DNA of 64,000 bases from Virgibacillus oceani (GTDB lineage: Bacteria > Bacillota > Bacilli > Bacillales > Amphibacillaceae), in NCBI RefSeq assembly GCF_014638995.1, contig NZ_BMFR01000001.1, positions 124,001-188,000 of the forward strand. The letters run 5' to 3'. This document shows positions 45,865 through 55,296 of the stretch, piece by piece (the stretch's first letter is position 1; each line of letters starts with the position of its first letter). The notes under the pieces are model-generated. The model was given only the letters and a program-made list of their open reading frames with translations, did not search any database and was not told where the DNA came from. Made by a program: the position numbers and the translations under genes.

Positions 45865-48291
45865 GTGCTAGTATCATTAAATTGGTTAAAAAATTATGTT
45901 GATATAGGAACGATTACACCGGATCAGCTTGCTGAGAAAATTACAAAAAGCGGTATTGAGGTAGAAGGAATTGAATATGTAGCAGAAACAAGCAAAAGCG
46001 TTGTTGTTGGGTATGTGAAAGAATGTGAAAAACATCCAAATGCCGACAAACTAAACTTGTGTCAGGTAGATGTTGGCGATGAGGTATTGCAAATTATTTG
46101 CGGTGCACCGAATATAAGTCAAGGGCAAAAGGTTGCTGTAGCTAAACCAGGAGCGGTACTTCCCGGTAACTTTAAAATTAAAAAGGTAAAACTGCGCGGT
46201 ATAGAGTCAAATGGAATGATTTGCTCACTGCAGGAATTAGGAATTCAAGAAAAATATGTACCTAAGGATATTGCTGATGGAATATTTGTTTTTCCGGATA
46301 ATGCAACCGTTGGTGAGGATGTTACTTCATTATTGAATCTGGACGATGCTGTTTTGGAATTAGGGCTGACCCCAAACCGTTCCGATTGTTTAAGTTACCT
46401 TGGGGTAGCATATGAGGTTGCTGCAATTTTAGATAAACCAATTCAATTACCAAAGGAAAAGGTTACAGCGAGTGATGAAGATGCACATGATTTTATTTCT
46501 GTAAATGTGGCTAACCAAAAGTTGAATCCATACTATGGTGCATTCGTTATTAAAAATGTTCAAGTCAAACCTTCACCATTGTGGATGCGAAATTACCTAA
46601 TCGCAGCCGGGATTCGTCCGATCAATAATGTTGTGGATATTACAAATTATGTATTGCTGGAATATGGTCAGCCATTACATGCATTTGACTATGATCGTTT
46701 ACAATCGAAAGAAATTGTTGTACGTTGTGCCGAAGCAAATGAAACGATTGTAACACTGGATGATCAGGAACGTAAATTATCACATGAGCATTTAGTTATT
46801 ACAAATGGTCAGGAGCCAGTAGCCATCGCAGGAGTGATGGGGGGTGCTAATACAGAAGTAAATGAACATACAACTACGATTTTATTAGAGGCAGCATACT
46901 TTAATCCATCTACAGTAAGAAAAGCCGTTAAAGATACTGGTTTGAGGAGTGAATCAAGCACACGATTTGAAAAAGGTGTTGATCCAAACCGTGTTAACCG
47001 CGCTGGCGTTAGAGCTTGTCAGCTGTTTGAGCAATATGCTAATGGAACGGTTTTAAGTAATGCGGTTGTTTTTGACGAATTAGACCGGACGGAGAAAGAA
47101 GTAACAATTAATACTTTGGAAATCAATAAACGACTGGGCACTATGATTACTACTGAAGAAATTGGTCAGATCTTGACTAAGTTACGTTTTCAATATGAAC
47201 AAATTGATGATGAATTTAAAGTGAAGATTCCGACCAGGCGTGGCGATATTACTATTTTTGAAGATATGCTAGAGGAAGTTGCTCGGATATATGGATATGA
47301 TAATTTACCATATACATTACCGAATGGGGCATCACAGGCAGGGGCATTAACTGAACGCCAACAATTAAAACGGCAAGTGAAAAACTATATGCAAGGCGCT
47401 GGGTTAATGGAAACAATCACCTATTCTTTAACGCGTCAAGATTATGTTACGAAATTAATAAGTCCTGAAATTAATAATCGTAACCCTGTACCCGTCCCGT
47501 TAGCAATGCCAATGAGCGAGGATCATAAATATTTACGTTTAAGTCTTTTGCCTGAATTGCTGCACACTGTTGCTTATAATCGTGCTAGAAACCAAACTAA
47601 TATAGCCTACTACGAACTGGGTTCTATCTTTATTTCGACTGAAAATAAACTAACGAAACAGCCTGATGAACAATTACGACTGTCGGGTGTGCTTTCGGGC
47701 CAATGGATTGAACACGAGTGGCAGCAGGAAAAGAAAGCTGTTGACTTTTTTGTAGTGAAAGGTATCATAGAAGGCATATTTAAATTTTTGGAAATACCGA
47801 TTACGTTTGAACAAACAAAATTAACAGATATGCATCCTGGGAGATGTGCAACAGTTTTAATCGATAATCAAGCAGTTGGATTTATCGGCCAGATTCATCC
47901 GAAACTAGAAAAAAAATTGGATTTAAATGAAACGTATGTGTTTGATATTAATTTGGAAACCGTGTTAGAAGTATTTAAAAATGTTCCAAATTATAATCAG
48001 ATACCAAAACACCCATCAACAACAAGAGATATCGCTTTTGTGCTAAATAAAACTACTCTTGCGGGTGATGTGAAAAAGGTTATTGAGGAAACAGGTGCAC
48101 CCCTAGTAAAAGATATTCAAATCTTTGATGTTTATTTGGGTGAACACTTACCTGAGGATAAAAAATCAATTGCTTACAGGCTGCTTTATCAGGACGCTGA
48201 AAGAACGTTGACAGATGATGAAGTTGAAGAATCGTATCAAAGCATCATTACGGCTGTTAATGAGAAATTTAACGCTTATGTTCGATCATAA
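45865..48291 (+). CDS. pheT: Phenylalanyl-tRNA synthetase beta subunit
   Basis: 808 residues. N-terminal tRNA-binding OB domain (about 40-150), B3/B4 editing domain (to about 400), B5 domain, and C-terminal ferredoxin-like anticodon-binding domain. Together with PheS forms the alpha2beta2 enzyme and clears Tyr-tRNA-Phe. Start GTG 45865 is 11 bases from AAGGAG; an upstream GTG (45853) lies within that SD. Followed by a strong hairpin. Confidence 0.96.
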   Translation: MLVSLNWLKNYVDIGTITPDQLAEKITKSGIEVEGIEYVAETSKSVVVGYVKECEKHPNADKLNLCQVDVGDEVLQIICGAPNISQGQKVAVAKPGAVLPGNFKIKKVKLRGIESNGMICSLQELGIQEKYVPKDIADGIFVFPDNATVGEDVTSLLNLDDAVLELGLTPNRSDCLSYLGVAYEVAAILDKPIQLPKEKVTASDEDAHDFISVNVANQKLNPYYGAFVIKNVQVKPSPLWMRNYLIAAGIRPINNVVDITNYVLLEYGQPLHAFDYDRLQSKEIVVRCAEANETIVTLDDQERKLSHEHLVITNGQEPVAIAGVMGGANTEVNEHTTTILLEAAYFNPSTVRKAVKDTGLRSESSTRFEKGVDPNRVNRAGVRACQLFEQYANGTVLSNAVVFDELDRTEKEVTINTLEINKRLGTMITTEEIGQILTKLRFQYEQIDDEFKVKIPTRRGDITIFEDMLEEVARIYGYDNLPYTLPNGASQAGALTERQQLKRQVKNYMQGAGLMETITYSLTRQDYVTKLISPEINNRNPVPVPLAMPMSEDHKYLRLSLLPELLHTVAYNRARNQTNIAYYELGSIFISTENKLTKQPDEQLRLSGVLSGQWIEHEWQQEKKAVDFFVVKGIIEGIFKFLEIPITFEQTKLTDMHPGRCATVLIDNQAVGFIGQIHPKLEKKLDLNETYVFDINLETVLEVFKNVPNYNQIPKHPSTTRDIAFVLNKTTLAGDVKKVIEETGAPLVKDIQIFDVYLGEHLPEDKKSIAYRLLYQDAERTLTDDEVEESYQSIITAVNEKFNAYVRS

Positions 48292-48293
48292 AT

Positions 48294-48341
48294 AAAAGGA
48301 ATAACGAAGGTGGCGTTTTCCATCCTCGTTATTCCTTTTTT
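48294..48341 (+). terminator. Terminator after pheT
   Basis: AAAAGGAATAACGA (48294-48307) pairs with TCGTTATTCCTTTT (48326-48339), then TT. Confidence 0.85.
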
Positions 48342-48434
48342 CTGTGAACCGATTTGTAACGATGCGGGCGGTGACTTCCTGATAGTCCAAATCTTTTTTA
48401 TCCGGCGATGTTAAAGCTAGTAGACCCAGAAAGA

Positions 48435-49364
48435 CTATAAGTATTTTTCAGCTTTTGTTGTATTAATAAAATGTGTTTTTGCACATCTATTCAGGATGTT
48501 CTTACCTTTTTTGCTTATTATTTTGGCGATTGTTTTGTCAACCTGAATGGAAGCACCTTTTGGCAATGTTAGGCCTAGGTTACAAGATAACTCGTCCATT
48601 TCATTTAAAAAGCTTGCTCGGGCAATAATTGATGCACAAGCTACGGCTATTGAATAGCTTTCCGCTTTTGTCATGAAATAAGTGTTTTTTGCAATTTTTG
48701 CATTTTCACTAGCGATATATTTGTTATACAATACTGGTTCACAAAATTGATCAATTAAAATACCTTGTAATGGAGATGTACCGATCTTCTTTAGAACGTT
48801 ATTGATCGTATGGTGATGCAGCATTGCTTTCATTTTTCCCTGAGACCAGCCACGCGTCTTTAAAGTATTGTATTTTTCATTTCGTAAAACTAGAAGTGAA
48901 TATGTAATGTTAAAGTTAAGAATTTCTTTTGACAACCTACGTATAGTGGTGTCCGATAGATTTTTGGAATCCTGTACACCAATATGTTTAAGTGTTTTTA
49001 TTTGTTCTTTCTTAACATATACACAGGCAACAGTTACCGGTCCAAAATAATCTCCAGTTCCAGCTTCATCTGAACCAGCATGCGAATCGTTAAACAATGC
49101 ATGAGGCGGTGTAAATGAATGTACTGTTTTTAAGGGTGGTTTTGAAGTAGCTTGTGCAGCACTGTCTGATACCCATTTATTCGCTTCTGCAGCTGGTGCT
49201 TTTCCTTGAAAAAGTACCTTTCCAGATTTGTATGCAGTTATCACTGCATTTGGTGTTTTCGCTCTGAATATGGCTCCCTTTGGTGTGTTTGTTACTGAAT
49301 CTGCATAATGACGCTGCATTTTTTCGATGGTTTCTGATGGTATTACATGAACACTTTGTGGCAT
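48435..49364 (-). CDS. rnhC: Ribonuclease HIII
   Basis: 309 residues. An N-terminal TBP-like domain (about 1-85) precedes the RNase H2-type core: GSDEAGTGDYFGP (Asp-Glu), VQDSKNL and the later Asp in LIDQF and the closing acid near EMDELS. RNase HIII cleaves RNA in RNA-DNA hybrids. ATG 49364 with TTGGAGTGA upstream is chosen; the longer start at 49382 overlaps that SD. Leftward, divergent from zapA. Confidence 0.93.
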   Translation of the reverse strand: MPQSVHVIPSETIEKMQRHYADSVTNTPKGAIFRAKTPNAVITAYKSGKVLFQGKAPAAEANKWVSDSAAQATSKPPLKTVHSFTPPHALFNDSHAGSDEAGTGDYFGPVTVACVYVKKEQIKTLKHIGVQDSKNLSDTTIRRLSKEILNFNITYSLLVLRNEKYNTLKTRGWSQGKMKAMLHHHTINNVLKKIGTSPLQGILIDQFCEPVLYNKYIASENAKIAKNTYFMTKAESYSIAVACASIIARASFLNEMDELSCNLGLTLPKGASIQVDKTIAKIISKKGKNILNRCAKTHFINTTKAEKYL

Positions 49365-49432
49365 ATTAATCACTCCAATCAATCACATATATACACTATA
49401 GCAAAGGATTCATCATTTATCCCGTATTAACA

Positions 49433-49552
49433 GGCAGTAATATCTCAAGTTTAAGATTTGAGGTGATACAAAAAGATAAGCAGGGGATTACTGCCCAAAA
49501 ATCCTGTTCTTTCAAACTAACAATCAGTGGGCGGAAAACTCCCAGCTGATTG
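49433..49552. other. Highly structured non-coding region upstream of zapA
   Basis: GGCAGTAAT (49433-49441) pairs with ATTACTGCC (49487-49495), enclosing CTCAA/TTGAG (49444-49448/49458-49462). A second hairpin pairs CAATCAGTGGG (49521-49531) with CCCAGCTGATTG (49541-49552) with one bulge, loop CGGAAAACT. No T-run follows either. No gene with an RBS is seen in the gap 49365-49643. Confidence 0.55.
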
Positions 49553-49643
49553 AAATATCAATTATAAAAGGTTATTCTTTAGTTTCCTAAATGGCGTCTT
49601 CATGTTAATATAAAGTGAACCATTTTATTAAGGGGGTAACCGT

Positions 49644-49907
49644 GTGACCCAGGAAGATAAAACACGAATAACGGTCGATATACATAATAAATCTTATACA
49701 ATAGTCGGAACTGAACCCGCCCATCATGTAAGGTTAGTAGCCAGTTTAGTTGATCAAAAAATGCATGAAATTCAAGAGATGAATAAAAATTTAGACACGA
49801 CTAAATTAGCTGTTTTAACAGCTGTTAATTCAATGAATGATTATTTGAAATTAAAAGAAGAATACGCAAAACTGCTTGGCTCAATAAATAAGAAAGAGGA
49901 TAAATAA
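49644..49907 (+). CDS. zapA: Cell division protein ZapA
   Basis: 87 residues. N-terminal beta-rich domain (ITVDIHNKSYTIVGTEPAHHVRLVASLVDQKM) binds FtsZ (core YTIVGTEPAHHVRL), then a coiled-coil that makes dimers and tetramers. Promotes Z-ring bundling. Start GTG 49644 after AGGGGGT. Four bases before the CvpA-like gene, so cotranscribed. Confidence 0.9.
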   Translation: MTQEDKTRITVDIHNKSYTIVGTEPAHHVRLVASLVDQKMHEIQEMNKNLDTTKLAVLTAVNSMNDYLKLKEEYAKLLGSINKKEDK

Positions 49908-49910
49908 AGT

Positions 49911-50471
49911 ATGGTTGATATTATTTTAGTGCTTCTGCTGATTTTTGGCTTTTTAATTGGTTTAAAACGTGGTTTCATATTACAGGTTTTTCATTTGATA
50001 GGGTTTGTAGCGGCTTTTATAGTTGCCGCAATGTACTATGATGAACTAGCATCCAAGCTTGCTCTTTGGATTCCCTATCCGGAATTGTCAAATGACAGTT
50101 CATGGGCAGACTTTCTGCAGTCACTGCCCCTTGAAAATGCTTTTTACAATGCCATCGCATTTGCGATAATCTTTTTTGCTGTAAAAATCATTTTACAAAT
50201 TATTGCCTCCATGCTTGATTTTGTTGCAGAATTACCGATATTGCATTCTGTGAATAAAATCCTTGGTGCTGTGTTAGGGTTTATAGAAGTATACCTATTG
50301 ATTTTTATTATTTTATATATTTTAGCTTTGACACCCCTATCAGGCGTCCAATCTTGGATTAATGATTCTTCTGTTGCATTGTTTATGATTGAACATACTC
50401 CAATATTCTCTGAACAAATTAAAGATCTATGGTTTACACATATAGAAAGTTTGTTTGATTTCAATAAATAA
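49911..50471 (+). CDS. CvpA family membrane protein
   Basis: 186 residues with four membrane segments (about 2-20, 24-46, 75-98, 112-140), beginning MVDIILVLLLIFGFLIGLKRG; the Gly-x-x-x-Gly/LKRG signature is that of CvpA/YshB proteins. The E. coli member is tied to colicin V production and envelope stress; the Bacillus role is unknown. Cotranscribed with zapA. Confidence 0.85.
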   Translation: MVDIILVLLLIFGFLIGLKRGFILQVFHLIGFVAAFIVAAMYYDELASKLALWIPYPELSNDSSWADFLQSLPLENAFYNAIAFAIIFFAVKIILQIIASMLDFVAELPILHSVNKILGAVLGFIEVYLLIFIILYILALTPLSGVQSWINDSSVALFMIEHTPIFSEQIKDLWFTHIESLFDFNK

Positions 50472-50482
50472 ATTTTTCAATA

Positions 50483-50557
50483 GGCTGATTCAATATAATA
50501 GGATATGCATTTGTATCTCATGTACAATAAGTATATCCTAACTTGGATCAGTCTCTT
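50483..50557 (+). terminator. Long two-stem hairpin between the CvpA gene and polX
   Basis: GGCTGATTCAA (50483-50493) with TTGGATCAGTC (50543-50553), and inside TAGGATAT (50499-50506) with ATATCCTA (50533-50540). TCTTTT follows. It may terminate zapA-cvpA or be a regulatory RNA element. Confidence 0.55.
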
Positions 50558-50585
50558 TTGGTATTAAGATAAGTAGGTGAAATCA

Positions 50586-52301
50586 ATGATAAATAAAAAA
50601 GATGTATTGAAGCTGCTTGAAAAGATTGCTCTTTATTTGGAACTAAAAGGAGAAAACCCTTTTAAAATTTCTGCATATAGAAAGGCATCACAGGCCCTTG
50701 AACGAGATGATCGGTCATTAGATGAGATTGATGACTTTACAAAAATAAAAGGAATTGGCAAAGGTACAAGTGCGGTTATTCAGGAATATATAAAAAATGG
50801 CACATCAGAAACATACAATCAATTAGAAAAAGAGGTTCCTAAAGGGTTAATACCGCTGCTTAATCTACCAGGTCTTGGTGGAAAAAAGCTAGCAAAATTA
50901 TATCAAGAGCTTGGAGTTATAGATGCCGATTCACTTAAAAAAGCTTGTGAAAATGGCAATGTCGAAAGCCTTGCTGGTTTTGGGAAAAAGTCTGCTGAGA
51001 AAATTTTAAAGGCATTAGAAGAAGCTGATAAAAGACCTGAACGATTACCGATTGCAATCATGCTCCCAATTGCTGAGCAAATTGAAGAATATTTAAAGGA
51101 AATCCCTTCAATCGAAGCGTATTCTCGTGCAGGCAGTTTACGAAGAATGCGTGAAACAATAAAAGATCTGGATTTTATTATTGCTGCTTCGAAGGCTACG
51201 GAGGTTCGCGATGCACTGCTTGAAATGGACAACATTAAATCTGTCATTGCCAGTGGTGAAACAAAGGTTTCAGTTACATTAGAAGATATTTATGATATTA
51301 ATATTGATTTTCGTATAGTTGAACCAAGAGAATTTGCCTCGACCCTCCATCATTTTACTGGTTCAAAAGAGCATAATGTTGCCATGAGGCAGCTAGCGAA
51401 ATCCCGTGGGGAAAAAATTAATGAATATGGAATAGAATTAGAGGATACAGGAGAAATAATAACATTTGCCAGTGAAACACAATTTTTTGAACATTTCGGC
51501 TTACCATATATTCCGCCAGAGGTTAGAGAAAACACTGGTGAGATCGAGTCGTTTTCAAATAAAACTGATTTAGTGGAAATGAACGATATTCGTAGTGATC
51601 TGCATATGCACACAACCTGGAGTGATGGTGGACAATCACTAGAAGAAATGGTCAATCAAGCACGCAATAAAGGGTATGAATATATTACGATTACTGACCA
51701 TTCGAAATATTTACGAGTTGCAAATGGATTAGATGAAACAAGACTCAGAAAACAGCGGGAAGAAATAGAAAAATTAAACGAAAAATTTAATGATATTCAT
51801 ATTTTTGCTGGAGTAGAAATGGACATTTTACCTGATGGCACGTTGGATTTCGACAATCAATTTTTAAGGGAAATGGATTTTGTTATTGGTGCAATCCATT
51901 CAAGCTTCAGTCAGCCAAAAGATAAAATTATGTCACGAATATATGCTGCTTTGGAATGTCCATATGTGTCACTTATCGCTCACCCAACCGGCAGACTGAT
52001 TGGAAGGCGCAAAGGGTATGCTATCGATAATGAAAAATTAATTGAACGCGCAAATGAAACGGGTACAGCATTGGAAATTAATGCAAATCCCAATCGACTC
52101 GATTTATCTTCAGAGTGGGTTAGGATTGCTCAGGATAACGGGGTAAAAATTGCCATTAACACGGATGCACATAATTATCAAATGCTGGATCACATGGAAT
52201 ATGGTGTCGGAGTGGCCAGGCGGGGCTGGCTGCAAAAAGAAAATGTATTAAATACATGGTCAAAAGAGAAACTTCTGGCCTTTGTTAACCGTAAAAGATA
52301 A
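50586..52301 (+). CDS. polX: DNA polymerase/3'-5' exonuclease PolX
   Basis: 571 residues. N-terminal family X polymerase (HhH motifs IKGIGKGTSAV and LPGLGGKK; catalytic acids in DLDFII and DINIDF) and C-terminal PHP phosphoesterase domain (from about residue 338: DLHMHTTWSDG; TDHSKY; GVEMDI; HPTGRL; NTDAH). It fills gaps in base excision repair and has Mn-dependent exonuclease activity. ATG 50586 after TAGGTG is preferred. Followed by mutS2 34 bases later. Confidence 0.95.
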   Translation: MINKKDVLKLLEKIALYLELKGENPFKISAYRKASQALERDDRSLDEIDDFTKIKGIGKGTSAVIQEYIKNGTSETYNQLEKEVPKGLIPLLNLPGLGGKKLAKLYQELGVIDADSLKKACENGNVESLAGFGKKSAEKILKALEEADKRPERLPIAIMLPIAEQIEEYLKEIPSIEAYSRAGSLRRMRETIKDLDFIIAASKATEVRDALLEMDNIKSVIASGETKVSVTLEDIYDINIDFRIVEPREFASTLHHFTGSKEHNVAMRQLAKSRGEKINEYGIELEDTGEIITFASETQFFEHFGLPYIPPEVRENTGEIESFSNKTDLVEMNDIRSDLHMHTTWSDGGQSLEEMVNQARNKGYEYITITDHSKYLRVANGLDETRLRKQREEIEKLNEKFNDIHIFAGVEMDILPDGTLDFDNQFLREMDFVIGAIHSSFSQPKDKIMSRIYAALECPYVSLIAHPTGRLIGRRKGYAIDNEKLIERANETGTALEINANPNRLDLSSEWVRIAQDNGVKIAINTDAHNYQMLDHMEYGVGVARRGWLQKENVLNTWSKEKLLAFVNRKR

Positions 52302-52335
52302 TAGACAATGTAAGCAATTAAAGGGGTAAGTATGT

Positions 52336-54678
52336 ATGAACGATCGTATTTTACGTGTACTTGAATTTAATAAAATACTTGAACAATTAACAAATTTTGC
52401 TGCAACAACATTGGGGAAGGATTTAACGTCAAGATTAAAACCCTCTACCGACTTAGCGGAAGTCGAGATTCTGCATAGAGAAACTGATGAAGCAGCACAA
52501 ATTTTACGATTAAATGAAGCAATTCCGCTTGGCGGTATTTTTGATATCAGAGCAAGTATTAAACGTAGTGTTATCGGAGGCGTTTTAAGTACGGAGGAGT
52601 GCTTAGATGTAGCAAACACAATATATGGCGGGAGACAGGTTAAAGACTTTATTGAGAAACAGGAAGAAATTTTACCAATTTTAATTGAACTTGTGCAGCG
52701 TATCACTCCGTTGCGTAATTTAGAAACAAAGATAAAAAGCTGTATAGACGACCATGGTCATGTAATGGATAGTGCATCCGCAAAACTGCGTAGTATCAGA
52801 TCGTCTATCCGTACATTTGAGAGTCGGGTTCGTGATAAACTGGATAATTATACGAAATCAAGCAGCAACATGCTTTCTGATGCCATTATTACTATTCGAA
52901 ATGATCGTTATGTGCTTCCTGTAAAACAGGAATATCGAGGATCAATCGGCGGTATCGTTCACGATCAATCTGCATCTGGTGCAACATTATTTATGGAGCC
53001 AAAAGCAGTTGTTGACCTTAACAATCAGCTGCAGGAAGCAAGGGGGAAAGAAAAACAGGAAATTAATCGTATTTTAGAAGAATTAACGGAACATATTGCT
53101 GAATCAGAAGTATATTTGATGGAAAATGTGATGGTATTGGGACAAATTGATTTTATGTTTGCTCGTGCAAAATTAGGGAAAAGCATGAAAGCAGCAATGC
53201 CTAAAATGAATGATAATGGACTAATCAAAATGAACCAGGCACGGCATCCGTTAATACCAATGAAAGAAGTCGTAGCAAATGATGTGGAACTTGGTGAGAC
53301 CTTTACATCGATTGTAATAACAGGTCCGAATACTGGCGGTAAAACTGTAACACTGAAAATGATCGGTTTGTGCACATTAATGGCTCAATCAGGTTTGCAA
53401 ATTCCGGCACTTGACGGGTGTGAAATGGCTGTATTTGAAAATGTGTTTGCGGATATTGGTGATGAACAATCAATCGAGCAAAATTTAAGTACATTTTCTT
53501 CACATATGACAAATATCGTAAACATTATTAAACAAGTTGATAATAGGTCTTTGGTTTTATTTGATGAGCTCGGTGCGGGAACAGATCCACAGGAAGGGGC
53601 AGCACTTGCGATAGCAATTCTTGATGAAGTGATTGCAAGAAATGCTAGGGTAATTGCTACGACCCACTATCCTGAGCTAAAGGCATATGGCTATAATCGT
53701 GAAAATGTTATTAACGCATCTGTTGAGTTTGATGTAGAAACGTTACAGCCTACTTATCGATTGCTGATTGGAATTCCTGGAAGAAGTAATGCATTTGAAA
53801 TTTCTAAACGATTGGGATTGAATGAATCCATAATCGATCAAGCAAAAGGTCATATTGGTGTAGATTCAAAAAGTGTTGAAAATATGATTGCTTCTTTAGA
53901 GTATTCTCAAATACAGGCAGAAAAGGAGTATCAACAAGCACACCAAAATTTATTGGAAAGTGAAAAATTACAAGGGGATTTAAAAAGAGAATGGCATCAA
54001 TTTGATCAGAAACGTGAAGAACTATACAGAAAAGCTGAAACGAAAGCAGAAAAAGCATTACAAAAAGCAAGGGAAGAGGCAGAATTAATTATTGATGAAA
54101 TTCGTAATATGAAATCAGCTGCATCGGTAAAAGAGCATGAATGGATTGAAGCCAAAAAAATGTTAGAAGAGGCAAAGCCGAATCTTTCTGCAAAACAACA
54201 GAAAAAGCAACGTAATGATAAATCGTCATCAAAAGAATTGCAAGAAGGAGATGAGATTAAATTAATTACGGTTAATCAAAATGGTACGGTTCTTGAGAAA
54301 GTTAGCGATAATGAGTACCTTGTTCAAATAGGTATTATGAAAGTTAAAGTAAAACGAAGTGATTTGCAGGCAATTGGCAAGCAAAAACAAGTAATGGATA
54401 AACCATTAGCGACTGTAAAAGGTTCCAACTATCATGTTAGTACAGAGCTTGATTTGCGCGGAGAACGTTTTGAAGATGCGTTAATCAAATTGGAAAAATA
54501 TCTGGACGATGCAATGCTTGCCGGTTATCCAAAAGTATCGGTTATTCATGGTAAAGGTACTGGAGCATTACGAACTGGTGTAAAAGAATTTGCCAAGAAA
54601 CATCCCGGAATATCCGCGTTTCGTACTGGAACGATGGGTGAAGGTGGAAGTGGTGTTACCATATTAGAGTTGAAGTAA
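52336..54678 (+). CDS. mutS2: MutS2, ribosome rescue/recombination ATPase
   Basis: 780 residues. Lacks the MutS mismatch-binding N-terminal domain. Core and lever helices, then the ABC-type ATPase with Walker [13 protein letters not shown] near residue 330, LSTFSSHM signature, [12 protein letters not shown]alker B, then a coiled-coil, KOW-like segment and C-terminal Smr nuclease domain ([25 protein letters not shown]). In Bacillus it splits collided ribosomes. Standard length. In a row polX-mutS2-yshE. Confidence 0.96.
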   Translation: MNDRILRVLEFNKILEQLTNFAATTLGKDLTSRLKPSTDLAEVEILHRETDEAAQILRLNEAIPLGGIFDIRASIKRSVIGGVLSTEECLDVANTIYGGRQVKDFIEKQEEILPILIELVQRITPLRNLETKIKSCIDDHGHVMDSASAKLRSIRSSIRTFESRVRDKLDNYTKSSSNMLSDAIITIRNDRYVLPVKQEYRGSIGGIVHDQSASGATLFMEPKAVVDLNNQLQEARGKEKQEINRILEELTEHIAESEVYLMENVMVLGQIDFMFARAKLGKSMKAAMPKMNDNGLIKMNQARHPLIPMKEVVANDVELGETFTSIVITGPNTGGKTVTLKMIGLCTLMAQSGLQIPALDGCEMAVFENVFADIGDEQSIEQNLSTFSSHMTNIVNIIKQVDNRSLVLFDELGAGTDPQEGAALAIAILDEVIARNARVIATTHYPELKAYGYNRENVINASVEFDVETLQPTYRLLIGIPGRSNAFEISKRLGLNESIIDQAKGHIGVDSKSVENMIASLEYSQIQAEKEYQQAHQNLLESEKLQGDLKREWHQFDQKREELYRKAETKAEKALQKAREEAELIIDEIRNMKSAASVKEHEWIEAKKMLEEAKPNLSAKQQKKQRNDKSSSKELQEGDEIKLITVNQNGTVLEKVSDNEYLVQIGIMKVKVKRSDLQAIGKQKQVMDKPLATVKGSNYHVSTELDLRGERFEDALIKLEKYLDDAMLAGYPKVSVIHGKGTGALRTGVKEFAKKHPGISAFRTGTMGEGGSGVTILELK

Positions 54679-54712
54679 GCATCAGTATTTAAGGGAATGG
54701 GGTGTTCAGAAC

Positions 54713-55120
54713 GTGAGTAGTTTTTGGGAAAATATATTTGTTGAAACGGCAGCAAGGTATAGTGTAGTTATACTGTGCACGATTGTTTTTCTAGCTGTGT
54801 TCGAACTTGTTACGTCCTACAAAAACTGGGATCAGATAAAGAAAGGGAATTTTGCTGTAGCGATGGCGACCGGAGGGAAGTTATTTGGCATCGCTACAAT
54901 ATTCCGCTACTCAATTGAGCATAATGATACATTGATTCAAAGCATTGGATGGGGTGTTTTTGGATTTGTTTTACTATTGCTTGGTTATTTTATTTTTGAA
55001 TTCTTGACTCCTACCATAAAAGTTGATGAAGAGATTGGCAGAGGGAATAATGCGGTGGGATTTATTTCCATGCTGATTTCGGTTGGATTGGCATTTATAA
55101 TTGGGGCAAGTATAGGGTAA
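54713..55120 (+). CDS. yshE: DUF350 membrane protein (YshE)
   Basis: 135 residues with four membrane helices (about 15-33, 48-70, 75-97, 112-134), in two similar halves, as in DUF350 proteins. Function unknown. Start GTG 54713 (reads MSSFWENIF) has a weak GGGGTG SD 10 bases away; the next candidate Met is internal. Immediately downstream of mutS2 as in B. subtilis. A small micropeptide frame follows 12 bases later. Confidence 0.82.
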   Translation: MSSFWENIFVETAARYSVVILCTIVFLAVFELVTSYKNWDQIKKGNFAVAMATGGKLFGIATIFRYSIEHNDTLIQSIGWGVFGFVLLLLGYFIFEFLTPTIKVDEEIGRGNNAVGFISMLISVGLAFIIGASIG

Positions 55121-55132
55121 GGAGAGAAATAA

Positions 55133-55207
55133 TTGGAGACATTGGCAAAGGTATTAATTGTAGTTGCAATTATTTTTGTAATAGTTGGCGTATTTTATTT
55201 GATGTAA
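55133..55207 (+). CDS. 24-residue single-span membrane micropeptide
   Basis: TTG 55133 to TAA 55205-55207. The peptide begins METLAK and then has an unbroken hydrophobic run (residues 7-24), with no charge after Lys6, a basic-in topology. SD TAAGGAGAG overlaps the stop of the DUF350 gene and is 8 bases from the TTG, good spacing. It is probably cotranslated with yshE. I know no family; it could be an accessory to the DUF350 protein. Confidence 0.55.
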   Translation: METLAKVLIVVAIIFVIVGVFYLM

Positions 55208-55235
55208 AGTATAGTTGAAATAAGTGATATAAAAT

Positions 55236-55264
55236 TTCAAAAAATATAAATTAATCGGTATAAT
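55236..55264 (+). promoter_or_regulatory. Sigma-A promoter of lcfA
   Basis: -35 TTCAAA (55236-55241), 17-base spacer, perfect -10 TATAAT (55259-55264). No FadR box was found beside it. Confidence 0.6.
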
Positions 55265-55296
55265 GGAAATAAACTAGTAAAAAGGGAGGAAAAATA

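Noticed and set aside
52260..52706. 148-codon minus-strand frame over polX/mutS2
   Set aside because: Antisense shadow of mutS2, Ser/Ile-rich composition typical of reverse-frame translation, no SD.
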